From assembly GCF_021168555.1 (NCBI RefSeq), contig NZ_JAJOZS010000008.1, forward strand, positions 96,060 through 160,059: a stretch of 64,000 nucleotides of DNA. The letters are read 5' to 3'. The stretch's first letter is position 1, and every line of letters begins with the position of its first letter. Positions 54,389 to 63,018 of the stretch are shown piece after piece. The notes beneath the pieces were generated by a model. The model was not told where the DNA came from. It worked only from the letters and a program-made list of their open reading frames with translations, and searched no databases. The position numbers were made by a program, and so were the translations under genes. Origin of the DNA: Stenotrophomonas sp. MMGLT7 (GTDB lineage: Bacteria > Pseudomonadota > Gammaproteobacteria > Xanthomonadales > Xanthomonadaceae).

Positions 54389-55159
54389 TCAGCCCTCGCC
54401 CTCGAACAGCGGCTGGCCGTTGGAGGCGCTCAGGCCGCCGTCCACCGGGAGGTTCACGCCGGTGATGAAGCCGGCATGGTCGCTGGCCAGCAGCAGCACC
54501 GCCTTGGCGATGTCCTCCGGCTCGCCGACGCGGCCCAGCGGGATGCGGGCGATGAAGTTCTTCAGCGTCTGCGGGTCGTGCTGCATCGGTTCGGTCATGC
54601 CGGTGCGGGTGAGGGTGGGACAGACCGCGTTCACCCGCACGCCGTCGCGGCCGCTGTCGATCGCCATCGCGCGGGTGAGGTTGGCCACCGCGCCCTTGAC
54701 CGCGTCGTAGGCCGCCATGCCCTTGTCGCCGCCGATGCCCGATACCGAGGCGGTGTTGACGATGCAGCCCTTGCGCTTCTTCAGGTGCGGCAGCGCGGCC
54801 TTGGACACGTGGAAGACGCCGGCGACATTGACGCGGAAGATCTTGTCCCAGTCTTCCTCGCTGGTCTCCTCCAGCTTGCCCTCGACCAGGATGCCGGCGT
54901 TGTTGAACACCACATGCAGATCGCCGAAGCGCTGCAAGGCCTCGTCGACGATGTGCCGCGCCTGGCCCGCATCGCCGACATCGGCGACCACCGCGTGGGT
55001 GCGTTCGCGCGGCAGCTCCTGCTCCGCCTCGCGCAGTGCGCGCTCGTGCCAGTCGGACAGCACCACGTTGGCGCCGGCCCTGGAAAAGGCCTGAGCGGTG
55101 GCCTTGCCGATGCCGGAGGCGGCGCCGGTGACGATCACGGTCTTGTTGCTGAAGTCCAT
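54389..55159 (-). CDS. Short-chain dehydrogenase/reductase
   Basis: The 256-residue classical SDR has cofactor motif TGAASGIGKA at residues 11-20, NNAG at 86-89, and catalytic N111, S138, Y151 and K155 (YDAVK). D36 after the second strand (VLSDWHE) favours NAD. It is the last gene of a leftward group with an alpha/beta hydrolase, a DUF3182 protein and a small helical protein. The substrate is unknown. Confidence 0.92.
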   Translation of the reverse strand: MDFSNKTVIVTGAASGIGKATAQAFSRAGANVVLSDWHERALREAEQELPRERTHAVVADVGDAGQARHIVDEALQRFGDLHVVFNNAGILVEGKLEETSEEDWDKIFRVNVAGVFHVSKAALPHLKKRKGCIVNTASVSGIGGDKGMAAYDAVKGAVANLTRAMAIDSGRDGVRVNAVCPTLTRTGMTEPMQHDPQTLKNFIARIPLGRVGEPEDIAKAVLLLASDHAGFITGVNLPVDGGLSASNGQPLFEGEG

Positions 55160-55281
55160 TGGACATCTCCTGTGGGGAAAGGGATGCCTTCATGCTGTAA
55201 CCGCGGCGGTAAGACGTCCGTGAACCTTCGCGCGCCCGGCTGGACGGAGGCTTCACGTGGTACGCCGGGATCGCCGCGCGG

Positions 55282-56178
55282 TCAGGACGTGGACGGCGAT
55301 GCGGCCTTGTCCGAGCTGCGCTCGTGCGCCTGGATGTCGCCGCGGAACTCCTTCGAACCCTTGCCCGGCGATACCGCCGTCTCGCCCTTGAGCTGCTTGA
55401 GCCGCTCCTTGCGTTCGGCCACCACCGCCTTGGCCAGCGCCACGCGGCGGCCGACCACCATCTCGGTGAGCCAGTCGATCAGGTAGCGGGTGTACTCGAG
55501 CTGGTGGACCTTGTCGGTGAGGGCGTGGTTGGCGCCGCGGATCAGCCGCGAGGTGAGCGAGCGCGCGTTGGAGAACGCATGCGCGTAGTTCTGCATCACC
55601 GGGTGCGGCACGATCACGTCGTTCTCCGACTCGACCAGCAGCACGTCGCCCTCGAAGCGCTGGCACGCGGCCAGGGCGATGTTGTCCTGCGGCCCGATGC
55701 GGCGGCGGCGGTAGTCCATCAGGTCCGGGTCCTGGTTGAGCGAGACCTTGGGATCGTTCCAGTGCGCGTCCTTGTACAGCGCCGGTGCGCGCAGGGCCAG
55801 CCACTCCACCGGCCGCTCCAGCGTCAGCAGCGTGGCCAGGTAGCCGCCGTAGCTCAGGCCGACCACCGCGATCGACTCCGGATCGACCTGCGGCGAGGCG
55901 GCCAGGCGATCGTAGGCGGCCTTGAGGTCGTCCAGGTTCTGCGCCCGCGTCACCGTCTCGCGCATCGACGCCAGGCCCTCGTGCCCGCGCAGGTCGAAGG
56001 TCAGGCAGACGCAGCCCAGGCCCACCGCTTCGCGTGCGCGGATCAGGTTGTGGTGCTGGTTGCCGCCCCAGCCGTGCACGAACAGCACGCCGGGCATGCC
56101 GTGGGTGGGGCTGAGCAGGGTACCGGCCAGTTCGTCGTCGTCGACCGGGATCTCGATGCTGGAGAGCTTGGTTTCCAT
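55282..56178 (-). CDS. Alpha/beta hydrolase (dienelactone/acyl hydrolase-like)
   Basis: The 298-residue hydrolase has the oxyanion segment [11 protein letters not shown], nucleophile S109 in VVGLSYGGY, an aspartate in [11 protein letters not shown], and a histidine in [10 protein letters not shown]. The last 50 residues are a charged Lys/Glu tail. ATG 56178 was chosen over GTG 56184. It begins nine bases after the DUF3182 stop, so the two are co-transcribed. Confidence 0.87.
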   Translation of the reverse strand: METKLSSIEIPVDDDELAGTLLSPTHGMPGVLFVHGWGGNQHHNLIRAREAVGLGCVCLTFDLRGHEGLASMRETVTRAQNLDDLKAAYDRLAASPQVDPESIAVVGLSYGGYLATLLTLERPVEWLALRAPALYKDAHWNDPKVSLNQDPDLMDYRRRRIGPQDNIALAACQRFEGDVLLVESENDVIVPHPVMQNYAHAFSNARSLTSRLIRGANHALTDKVHQLEYTRYLIDWLTEMVVGRRVALAKAVVAERKERLKQLKGETAVSPGKGSKEFRGDIQAHERSSDKAASPSTS

Positions 56179-56187
56179 GGGCACTGT

Positions 56188-57282
56188 CTAGGCGGTTGCG
56201 GTCACCGTGCGGTACTTGGTGAGGGGGCCGACGCGCGCGTCGTCGCCGGCGAAGTAGACCTGCGCATCCGACGGCGGCGCGACCAGCGCGTACTGCTCGC
56301 GGGTGGAGGCGGCGACGCTACGCAGCGCGGGATCGCGCTGGAACGCATCGATCGCCGCCAGTTCCGCCGGCGTGGCGCCGCCGACGCGCCAGGACTGTTC
56401 CAGCACGCCGCTGCAGCGCAGTCCGTCGCGATCCGTGCCGGCGATGACGTCGTAGTTGCGGCGCGACGCGTAGAAATCAGGATAAGCCTGCGCAATGAAT
56501 CGATCGTATACATGCGCCTTGGCCACCGCGTCGCGATGGTCCGGGGCCAGCTCGCCGTCGAGCAGTTCGGCCAGCGTGCCGCGCACGACGAACAGGTCCG
56601 AGCCGCCGTATGCCTCGATGCCCTGGCGGTCCCTCACCGCGGTCTGGGTGCCGTAGTAGGCGATGCACATGCCGGCGCAATGCACTTCGCCGACGCTGAA
56701 GGTGACCGGGCGCAGCAGATGCCGCTCCAGCACCACGCCATGCGTGGCCAGGTAGTGCGGGCCGACCTCGTGCAATGCCTCGTGCAGTTGCACGGCATCG
56801 GCGATCACGCGCTGGCCGAGGCCGCCGACGCCGGTGGGCAGCTTGAACCGCACCGGTCCGCCCGCGGCCAGGCGCGCATAGGCGATACAGGCGTCGTCCA
56901 GGGAAAAGGCGCTGTAGCCGGGCACGGTGGCGGCCACCAGCGCCTGCCCGAGCTCGCGGTTCCAGCCGGACGGCGCGGCGGCATGCTCGCCGACCAGGGG
57001 ATGGGTGACCACCTTGGTCGCAACGAATGCATGCGGCACCACCCCGCCGAGCAGGTCGTGCATGTCGCGCAGTCCCAGGCGCCGGGCCTGGGCCACGGTG
57101 AGCGTCTCGTCCGGGACATAGAACCCGGCGGCGACGGCGTCGCCATGGCCAGCGTACGGCAGCCCCATCAGCCGCGCGACCTCGGCCGCGACCCAGTCGT
57201 GGGTGGCGGCCTCGTGGCCGCTGGCGGGATGATCGCGGACGACGACGCTCAACACCTGCTGATGACGTGGCTGCAAGGTCAT
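56188..57282 (-). CDS. DUF3182 family protein (ATP-grasp-like)
   Basis: The 364-residue protein matches the DUF3182 family as I remember it: HEAATHDWVAAEVARLMGLP near the start, PVRFKLPTGVGGLGQRVIAD in the middle, and VTFSVGEVHCAGMCIAYYGT followed by YGGSDLFVVRG. The glycine loop and later Glu/Asn positions suggest an ATP-grasp fold, so it may form an amide or ester bond. No function is established for the family. It is the second gene of the leftward group. Confidence 0.78.
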   Translation of the reverse strand: MTLQPRHQQVLSVVVRDHPASGHEAATHDWVAAEVARLMGLPYAGHGDAVAAGFYVPDETLTVAQARRLGLRDMHDLLGGVVPHAFVATKVVTHPLVGEHAAAPSGWNRELGQALVAATVPGYSAFSLDDACIAYARLAAGGPVRFKLPTGVGGLGQRVIADAVQLHEALHEVGPHYLATHGVVLERHLLRPVTFSVGEVHCAGMCIAYYGTQTAVRDRQGIEAYGGSDLFVVRGTLAELLDGELAPDHRDAVAKAHVYDRFIAQAYPDFYASRRNYDVIAGTDRDGLRCSGVLEQSWRVGGATPAELAAIDAFQRDPALRSVAASTREQYALVAPPSDAQVYFAGDDARVGPLTKYRTVTATA

Positions 57283-57368
57283 GGTGACTCCATGGGGATG
57301 AGGCACCGGCGACGACCGGCACGGCGAAGGGGCATGCCCGCGGGCATGCTCGTCGTCAACGCTGCGGC

Positions 57369-57788
57369 TCAGCCAGCCAACCAGTCCGCGGCGGTGCGAT
57401 CGGCGATGCGGTGCTTGCCGGCCAGGGCATGCATGCCCTGCAGAGTGGCGGCGACGAGGCGGGCATATTCGGCGCGCCACAGCGCGATGCGGGTCTCCGG
57501 GGCAATCACGTCGCCGACGCTGCCGAGCACCGCCGGCAGGCGCCGGTCGGCCAGTACCGCCGGCGCCATGAAGCGGCGCGCCGAGGCGTCGATGTCCACC
57601 GGCTCGCGCCAGCAGCCGGCGACCTGCTCGGCGATGCCCAGCAGGTGCGCCAGCTGGTGCATGCCGGTCAGCGTCTCGTGCAGCATTTCCCGATAGGCCC
57701 ACAGCCACAGCGCCGCCTTGCCGGACAAGGCCTCGCCGTCCAGCGCGGTGAGCGCCTCGTCGATCTTCTGCAACCGCGTATCGATCAT
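57369..57788 (-). CDS. Small helical protein heading the DUF3182 group
   Basis: The 139-residue protein is made of long amphipathic helices (TRLQKIDEALTALDGEALSG, REMLHETLTGMHQLAHLLGI, WRAEYARLVAATLQGMHALA), a phasin-like or carrier-binding layout. No signal or membrane segment is seen. It is the first gene of the group, 86 bp before the DUF3182 start. The family is not recognised; a link to polymer granules is speculation only. Confidence 0.65.
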   Translation of the reverse strand: MIDTRLQKIDEALTALDGEALSGKAALWLWAYREMLHETLTGMHQLAHLLGIAEQVAGCWREPVDIDASARRFMAPAVLADRRLPAVLGSVGDVIAPETRIALWRAEYARLVAATLQGMHALAGKHRIADRTAADWLAG

Positions 57789-57988
57789 TTGCCGGTCTCC
57801 GGATGTTGCCTCGCAGCATCGATTCTGCCCAAGGCCGGTTAGGCCGCGGTGAGGACGCCCGCGCGACCGCGCAACGGATTCTTCATCTTCCCGCCGGCGC
57901 GCCCGCTGCACCGGCAGTGACTTTCCGCCCATGCCCGCGGCCGCCGATGCCGCCATGCTGGGGCGCGACTCCCGAACGGGCCACCGGC

Positions 57989-58831
57989 ATGCGTGCAGTC
58001 CTGATGATCCTTATGGCGCTGTGCGCCGCCTGCGCGTCGGTGGCCATGGCCGCCGACGGCGACGATGGCAGCAGTCCCCGGCGCGTGCAACTGTCGTCGC
58101 GGCAGTGCGGCTTCGGCACGCCCTACGACGTGCTGGTGGACAGCGGCGGGGTCTGGCTGCGGCGCGGCGAGGGCGCGCCGCGCGAGATCTTCTTCCACGG
58201 CGGCGAGTTGAGCGTGGACCGCCAGGTACGGCCGGTCAGCGATGCCGACGCCCAGCGGCTGCGCCAGCTCGAGCACGGCGCGCAGCAACTGGTGCCGCAG
58301 GTGGCCGGCATCGCCCGCGAGGCGGCCGACATCGCCTTCGATGCCGTCGCCGGGGTGATCGAGGCCTTGACCGGCAGCCGGCGCAAGGCACGCCAGGTCG
58401 AGGGCTGGCGACGGCAGACACAGGACTACGTCGATGCCACGCTGGGCCGCGGGCGCTGGGAGCAGGAGCCGTTCGACGAGGGGTTCGAGGCCGGCATCGA
58501 GGCCGCCGCCGAGCAGATGGCCGGCTCGATCGCGCGCAGCATGCTGTGGACGGTGTTCACCGGCGGCAGCGCCCGCATCGAGGCACGCGCCGAGCGCATG
58601 GAGCGGGACCTGGAGGCGCGGATGGAGGCGCGCGGCCGCGCGCTGGAAGGCCAGGCGCAGGCGTTGTGCGTCCAAGTGCACTCGCTGTACGCGCTCCAGC
58701 AGGCGCTGGAGTACCGCCATGACGGGCGGCCACTGCGGATGCTGGAGGTCGACGACGATCCTCAGCCGGCGCCACGCGAGGATAGCGGCGACAACGAGCG
58801 CAGCCGCGCGGTCGCGGCGGCATCGGATTGA
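57989..58831 (+). CDS. DUF2884 (YggN-like) secreted protein
   Basis: The 280-residue protein has a signal peptide (residues about 1-21, LMILMALCAACASVAMA). The DUF2884 layout follows: VQLSSRQCGFGTPYDVLVDS near the mature N-terminus, a long Arg/Glu/Ala-rich helical body, and a C-terminal SLYALQQALEYRHDG. The family is periplasmic and uncharacterised. It stands alone and is divergent from the DUF3182 group. Confidence 0.8.
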   Translation: MRAVLMILMALCAACASVAMAADGDDGSSPRRVQLSSRQCGFGTPYDVLVDSGGVWLRRGEGAPREIFFHGGELSVDRQVRPVSDADAQRLRQLEHGAQQLVPQVAGIAREAADIAFDAVAGVIEALTGSRRKARQVEGWRRQTQDYVDATLGRGRWEQEPFDEGFEAGIEAAAEQMAGSIARSMLWTVFTGGSARIEARAERMERDLEARMEARGRALEGQAQALCVQVHSLYALQQALEYRHDGRPLRMLEVDDDPQPAPREDSGDNERSRAVAAASD

Positions 58832-58946
58832 TCACGGATCGGGCCGGCGTGCCGATTCCTGGCGCAGGTCGTCCTCACGTAGCGCCGATGCCTCGCCCCC
58901 TTGCGGGGATCGCGCGGTACGCACGGGGCCTCACCGTCCTCCTCCC

Positions 58947-59014
58947 GTAGGAGCGACTTCAGTCGCGATGGGGCTGTACCGAGAAAGCCCCATCGCGACT
59001 GAAGTCGCTCCTAC
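58947..59014. repeat. 29-bp perfect inverted repeat (Xanthomonadaceae intergenic palindrome)
   Basis: Positions 58947-58975, beginning GTAGGAGCGACTTCAGTCGC, pair perfectly with 58986-59014 around a ten-base loop. A second copy starts at 63941. It lies between convergent genes (58831 and 59089), where it can end both transcripts. Confidence 0.9.
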
Positions 59015-59088
59015 TGTCCTACGGGTCATCGCTGCGCGATGGCGACCGATCGGCAGGTGCTGCATCTCGTCGAATCGCGAACCCGTTC

Positions 59089-59790
59089 TCAGGCCAGCAG
59101 CCAGTCGCGCAGCGCCTGGGTGACCTCCTGCGGCCGCTCCATCGGCGCCATGTGGCCGCAGTCGGGCAACACCAGCAGGCGCGCCTGCGGCACCAGCCGC
59201 TGCATCTCCAGGTGCAGCTCCAACGGAGCGATGCGGTCGTGCTCGCCGCATACCAGCAGCAAGGGGCGGTCGTAGCCGGTGAGCACGTCCATGCCGCTTG
59301 GACGCACGAACTGGCTCTGCCGCTGGAACACCGGTGCCCCCAGGCGCACGGTCATCGCGCGGATGCGCTCGATCAGCGCGTGGTCGCCATAACGCGAGGG
59401 ATCGATGTAGCTGCGCGTATGTATCTCGCCGAAGCCGTGGAACTCCCCGGGCAGTCTCACCGCCCGCGCCTGCGCGCGCCGCTGCGCGGAACGCTCGGGC
59501 GACTCGGCGCGAACGGAGGTGCCCAGCAGCGCCAGCCGCTCGACCCGCGCGGGGGCGATGCGCAGCAGGTCCTGGGCGACATAGCCGCCCATGGAGAAGC
59601 CGGCCAGCGCGAAACGCGGCGGCGCGGCCGCCAGCACCTGCTCGGCCACGCCGCGCAGGGTATCGCTGCCGGTCAGGTCGCCGACCTGGCAGTCGGCGAT
59701 ATCGGCCAGCCCGGCCAGCTGGTCGCGCCACAGCTCGGCATCGTTGAGCAGGCCGGGCAGCAGCAGCAGGGGAATCCGGTCGTCGGCCAT
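59089..59790 (-). CDS. Alpha/beta hydrolase
   Basis: The 233-residue hydrolase has LLLLPGLLNDAELWRDQL at the start, nucleophile S66 in LAGFSMGGYVAQ, an aspartate in CGEHDRIAPLE, and a histidine in DCGHMAPMERP. It is of the BioH/3-oxoadipate enol-lactonase size class. No operon partner clarifies the substrate. Confidence 0.88.
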   Translation of the reverse strand: MADDRIPLLLLPGLLNDAELWRDQLAGLADIADCQVGDLTGSDTLRGVAEQVLAAAPPRFALAGFSMGGYVAQDLLRIAPARVERLALLGTSVRAESPERSAQRRAQARAVRLPGEFHGFGEIHTRSYIDPSRYGDHALIERIRAMTVRLGAPVFQRQSQFVRPSGMDVLTGYDRPLLLVCGEHDRIAPLELHLEMQRLVPQARLLVLPDCGHMAPMERPQEVTQALRDWLLA

Positions 59791-59983
59791 GGTCGGGGCG
59801 GCTCAAAGCGCACCATTGTCCGCAGCCGTCCCCGCGGCGTCCAGCGCGCGCGGCTGCGTGGCCCGTGCGCGGCCGGCCGGCCCATCGCATCTCGATCCGG
59901 CGCCGTTGGCGTGGATCGCGGCAAGTCGTCCCGGGCCGAGGCCAGCGCGGGACGACGCCTGCGCAGACGCAGGAAACGATGCC

Positions 59984-60376
59984 CTAGCGCCCCTCCGAGG
60001 GCCGGTGCGGCGGCCGTGCCCGCGCCTGGATGCGCTGCACGCCCCAGGCCAGGACCAGTCCCACCAGCCCGGCGAAGGCATTGGACCAGTCCATCACCCG
60101 CGGCGCCGCGGCGCCGGCCTCGTGGCCCCAGACGTTGAATGCCGCCAGCAGCACCGCGGTGGCCACCAGGCCGACCCGGAACCATCCACCGGTGGCGCCG
60201 ATGGCATAGAACAGGAATGGCAGCCCCAGCCCGATCAGGAAGTGCACCGGGAAGAAGTACACCGAGCCGTAGGGCCGCACCAGGTACCACACGATGGCGG
60301 CGAACACCGCCACGAATACGAACATTCCCGATGCCAGCGCACGGGTCCTGTTGGGCGAAACGCGGGTCTGATTCAT
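59984..60376 (-). CDS. Small membrane protein, hypothetical
   Basis: The 130-residue protein has about four membrane helices (GMFVFVAVFAAIVWYLV, FFPVHFLIGLGLPFLFYAIG, WFRVGLVATAVLLAAFNVWG, AFAGLVGLVLAWGVQRI). ATG 60376 has GGAGG five bases upstream. I do not recognise the family. Confidence 0.75.
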   Translation of the reverse strand: MNQTRVSPNRTRALASGMFVFVAVFAAIVWYLVRPYGSVYFFPVHFLIGLGLPFLFYAIGATGGWFRVGLVATAVLLAAFNVWGHEAGAAAPRVMDWSNAFAGLVGLVLAWGVQRIQARARPPHRPSEGR

Positions 60377-60419
60377 GCACACCTCCGTTGGTGCTCCAAC
60401 GTAGAGCAGCGCGCATCAC

Positions 60420-60880
60420 GGCCGGGTCAAGGCGACGCACCCCGGCGACTTCCGACATGCCGGCCCGCGGATGGCCGGGCATCCGTCCTCCCCGCGCAGG
60501 TGGGAAGCGGGGCTGTTGCCGCGGCCGGCGAAAACGCCCCTGGATGAACCGCCATTCGGCAGCTGGAAAGCGCTTCCCGCGGTCGCGCACCACTCCGCCT
60601 GGGGGAAATCCCGATCGTCGCTCCGGCGCAGGCGGGAGCCCATGGGCGCCGTCTCGATCCGCGCGAAAGTCCCTGGATGGGACAGCCATGGCCAGCCATG
60701 ACCAGCCGTTCGGCCGTGATGCAGCGCTCCGGCTGCCGGAAAGCACTCCCCGTGTTCGCGGGGACGACGGGAACACGGCCGGCACTCAAGCCCTCGATCC
60801 GCCCTACGTCCCGCAAGCCGCGCGCGCCAACAACGGCGCGCCGGCGCGGGACGACGGCATTTCCCTTGCAGGAGGCAGCG
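60420..60880. other. Intergenic region with decayed palindromic repeats
   Basis: About 460 bp with no supported gene. It contains several worn copies of a GGGAC/GTCCC-type palindrome family: CCGTCCTCCCCGCGCAGG near 60480, ATCGTCGCTCCGGCGCAGGC near 60611, and CCCCGTGTTCGCGGGGACG near 60747. CGCGGGACGACGGC near 60845 is a further trace. The clustering suggests repeated insertion of small non-autonomous elements. Confidence 0.5.
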
Positions 60881-62134
60881 CTACGCCCGGTGCGGCGTGG
60901 CCAGGTACTCGGCGCTGCGCATCTCGATCAGGCGCGAGGCGGTGCGCTCGAACGCGCCGGCCAGGCGGGTGCCGGTGTACAGCAGCGGCGGCGGATCGTG
61001 CGCGGTGCACACCAGGTTGACCTGGCGGTCGTACAGCTCATCGATCAGGTTGACGAAGCGGCGCGCGGCATCCTCGTTCATGCGGTCGAAATGCGGGATG
61101 CCGCCGACCAGCACGGTGTTGAACTCGCGCGCGATCTCGATGTAGTCGCCCGGCCCGCGCGGGCCTTCGCACAGGGCGGGGAAATCGAACCAGACGATGC
61201 TCTTGCCGCGGCCGCGCACCGCGATCGCGCGGCCCTCGATCTGGATGTTGCCGGCCCGGGCCGGGGTGGCGCCGGACAGCTCGTTCCAGCGCTGCCCAAG
61301 CCAGGCATCGGCCTGCGCGTCCAGCGGCGTGTGGTAGACCGGCGAGCGCGTCAGCGCGCGCATGCGGTAGTCCTCGCCGCCATCGGCCAGCAGCTCCAAG
61401 CAGTACTTCTGCAGCAGCGCGATCGCCGGCAGGAAGCTCTCGCGCTGCAGGCCATCGGCGTAGAGATTCTCCGGCGCGGTGTTGGAGGTGGTCACCAGGG
61501 TCACGCCCTCGGCGAACAGCCGCTCCAGCAGCCGCGCCAGCAGCATCGCATCGCCGATGTCGGTGACGAAGAACTCGTCCAGCACCAGCACCCGCAGGTT
61601 GTTGCGCCAGTCCTGGGCGATCCTGGCCAACGGGTCGCTGGTGCCGGCATGGGCGCGCAGCTGCTCGTGGATGCCGCGCATGAAACGGTGGAAGTGGATG
61701 CGGTACTTGCCGCCGCCGCGAAGCAGGCGGGTGGGGGTTGCTGGCGCGTGGGCGGCAGAGGCAGGGACTGGCGATTCGCCCTCACTCCACCGCTCGCCCT
61801 GCGACCGGTCCCCCTCTCTCCCGCCAGGCGGGAGAGAGGCGTCGGTGCGCCCTTCGGGCGCGAATTTCTTCAGGGGCAGGCCGTCGTAGAACAGGTCCAC
61901 CAGGAAGGTCTTGCCGCGGCCCACGCCACCCCACAGGTACAGCCCGCGCACCGGTTCGGGCTTCTTCCAGAAGGCCGACAGCCGGTCCAGCCAGCCGTCC
62001 TGGTCGCTGTCCACGATCGCGGCGTGGATGCGGTCCAGCTCCGCCAGCGCCGCGTGCTGGGCCGGGTCGTCGCGCCAGTCGCCGCGCTCCACCCCCTGGG
62101 CATAGCGCTGCGATGGCAGCATGGCCGCCGTCAT
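60881..62134 (-). CDS. zapE: Cell division ATPase ZapE (AFG1-like)
   Basis: The 417-residue AFG1-type ATPase has Walker A LYLWGGVGRGKT at residues 65-76, YRIHFHRFM, and Walker B VLVLDEFFVTD. It also has VTLVTTSNTAPENLYADGLQ and the C-terminal RFVNLIDELYDRQVNLVCTA. ZapE works at the division site and destabilises FtsZ polymers. About 50 residues at 91-143, between GLPLKK and YRIHFHRF, are foreign to the family and come from an inserted palindromic repeat. ATG 62134 was taken; ATG 62122 is also possible. Confidence 0.92.
   Translation of the reverse strand: MTAAMLPSQRYAQGVERGDWRDDPAQHAALAELDRIHAAIVDSDQDGWLDRLSAFWKKPEPVRGLYLWGGVGRGKTFLVDLFYDGLPLKKFAPEGRTDASLPPGGREGDRSQGERWSEGESPVPASAAHAPATPTRLLRGGGKYRIHFHRFMRGIHEQLRAHAGTSDPLARIAQDWRNNLRVLVLDEFFVTDIGDAMLLARLLERLFAEGVTLVTTSNTAPENLYADGLQRESFLPAIALLQKYCLELLADGGEDYRMRALTRSPVYHTPLDAQADAWLGQRWNELSGATPARAGNIQIEGRAIAVRGRGKSIVWFDFPALCEGPRGPGDYIEIAREFNTVLVGGIPHFDRMNEDAARRFVNLIDELYDRQVNLVCTAHDPPPLLYTGTRLAGAFERTASRLIEMRSAEYLATPHRA
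61713..61866. repeat. Palindromic repeat inserted in frame inside zapE
   Basis: The core CCTCTCTCCCGCC (61813-61825), one base, GGCGGGAGAGAGG (61827-61839) is a perfect palindrome. Flanks contain CGCCCTTCGGGCG (61848-61860) and a CCCTCACTCC run. It adds about 50 Pro/Gly/Arg/Ser-rich residues and keeps the zapE frame. It is related in type to the insertion in hrpB. Confidence 0.72.
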
Positions 62135-62183
62135 CGCCGCCGCTCCAGGCCGGCGCGCGCCGGCGCATGCGCTGCCGCTGCCC

Positions 62184-62849
62184 TCATGCCGCGGCCGGCA
62201 GCCAGTGCTTGACCGCGTGCTGCACGGCGCCGCGCAGGTCGATCAGCTTGCGATGGAAGAAATGGCTGGTATCGGGCATGCGCACCAGCTCGGGCTGCCG
62301 CGGCAGGGTTTCCAGCCAGGCGTAGACCGCCTGCGGGTCGACGATCTCGTCGGCATCGCCCTGGATCACCAGCCACTGCTCCGGCGGCTGCATGCCGGCG
62401 AAATCCCAGCGCCCGGCCGGCGGCGCGATCGAGATCAGCGCCTGCGGCTCGATGGCCGCCGCCGCGCGCAGCGAGACATAGGCGCCGAAGCTGAAGCCGG
62501 CGAGCCACAGCGCGTCGTCGGGCCGCTGCGTGCGCACCCAGGCCGCCACCGCGCGCAGGTCGTCCTGCTCGCCGTTGCCGTCGTCGAAGCTGCCCGCCGA
62601 TTCGCCGACGCCGCGGAAGTTGAAGCGCACGGTGGTCACGCCCAGGTCGCGCAGCGCGCGCGCCACCATCGTCACCACCTTGTTGTGCATGCTGCCGCCC
62701 TCGGTGGACAGCGGATGGCAGACGATGGCCACGACCGGCAGCGCGGCCACGTCGGCATCGGGGAGATCGACCGCCACCTCGAGCGGGCCGGCGGGGCCGG
62801 CCAGCATCGCGGTGGACGATCCGGTTGTGGGGAAGTCGGGATCGCTCAT
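62184..62849 (-). CDS. Alpha/beta hydrolase of the CatD/YsgA-like short group
   Basis: The 221-residue hydrolase has VAIVCHPLSTEGGSMHNKVV, FNFRGVGESAGSFDDGNGEQ, nucleophile S120 in LAGFSFGAYVS, an aspartate in IQGDADEIVDP, and a histidine in MPDTSHFFHRK. These are typical of small COG2945-type hydrolases. A TATTAT -10-like box lies about 10 bp before the ATG. The substrate is unknown. Confidence 0.88.
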   Translation of the reverse strand: MSDPDFPTTGSSTAMLAGPAGPLEVAVDLPDADVAALPVVAIVCHPLSTEGGSMHNKVVTMVARALRDLGVTTVRFNFRGVGESAGSFDDGNGEQDDLRAVAAWVRTQRPDDALWLAGFSFGAYVSLRAAAAIEPQALISIAPPAGRWDFAGMQPPEQWLVIQGDADEIVDPQAVYAWLETLPRQPELVRMPDTSHFFHRKLIDLRGAVQHAVKHWLPAAA

Positions 62850-63018
62850 GCCTTCATAATACCGGGCGCCGCGGCGGCGCAGGAGCGCGGGCGGCGGAAA
62901 CGTCCGGGGCGGGGAGTCCGCCGTGCGAGGCCTCACCACGGGCTGCGCGGCCCGGACGACTTCTGCCGCGCTCCCGGGCATGCCGGCGGCGTCCCCTCCT
63001 TTCGTACCGGTCTTTCCC

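Noticed and set aside
55324..57696. Long plus-strand frame opposite the hydrolase and DUF3182 genes
   Set aside because: It is the complement of genes with complete catalytic or family motifs on the minus strand, has His/Arg-rich shadow composition and no ribosome site.
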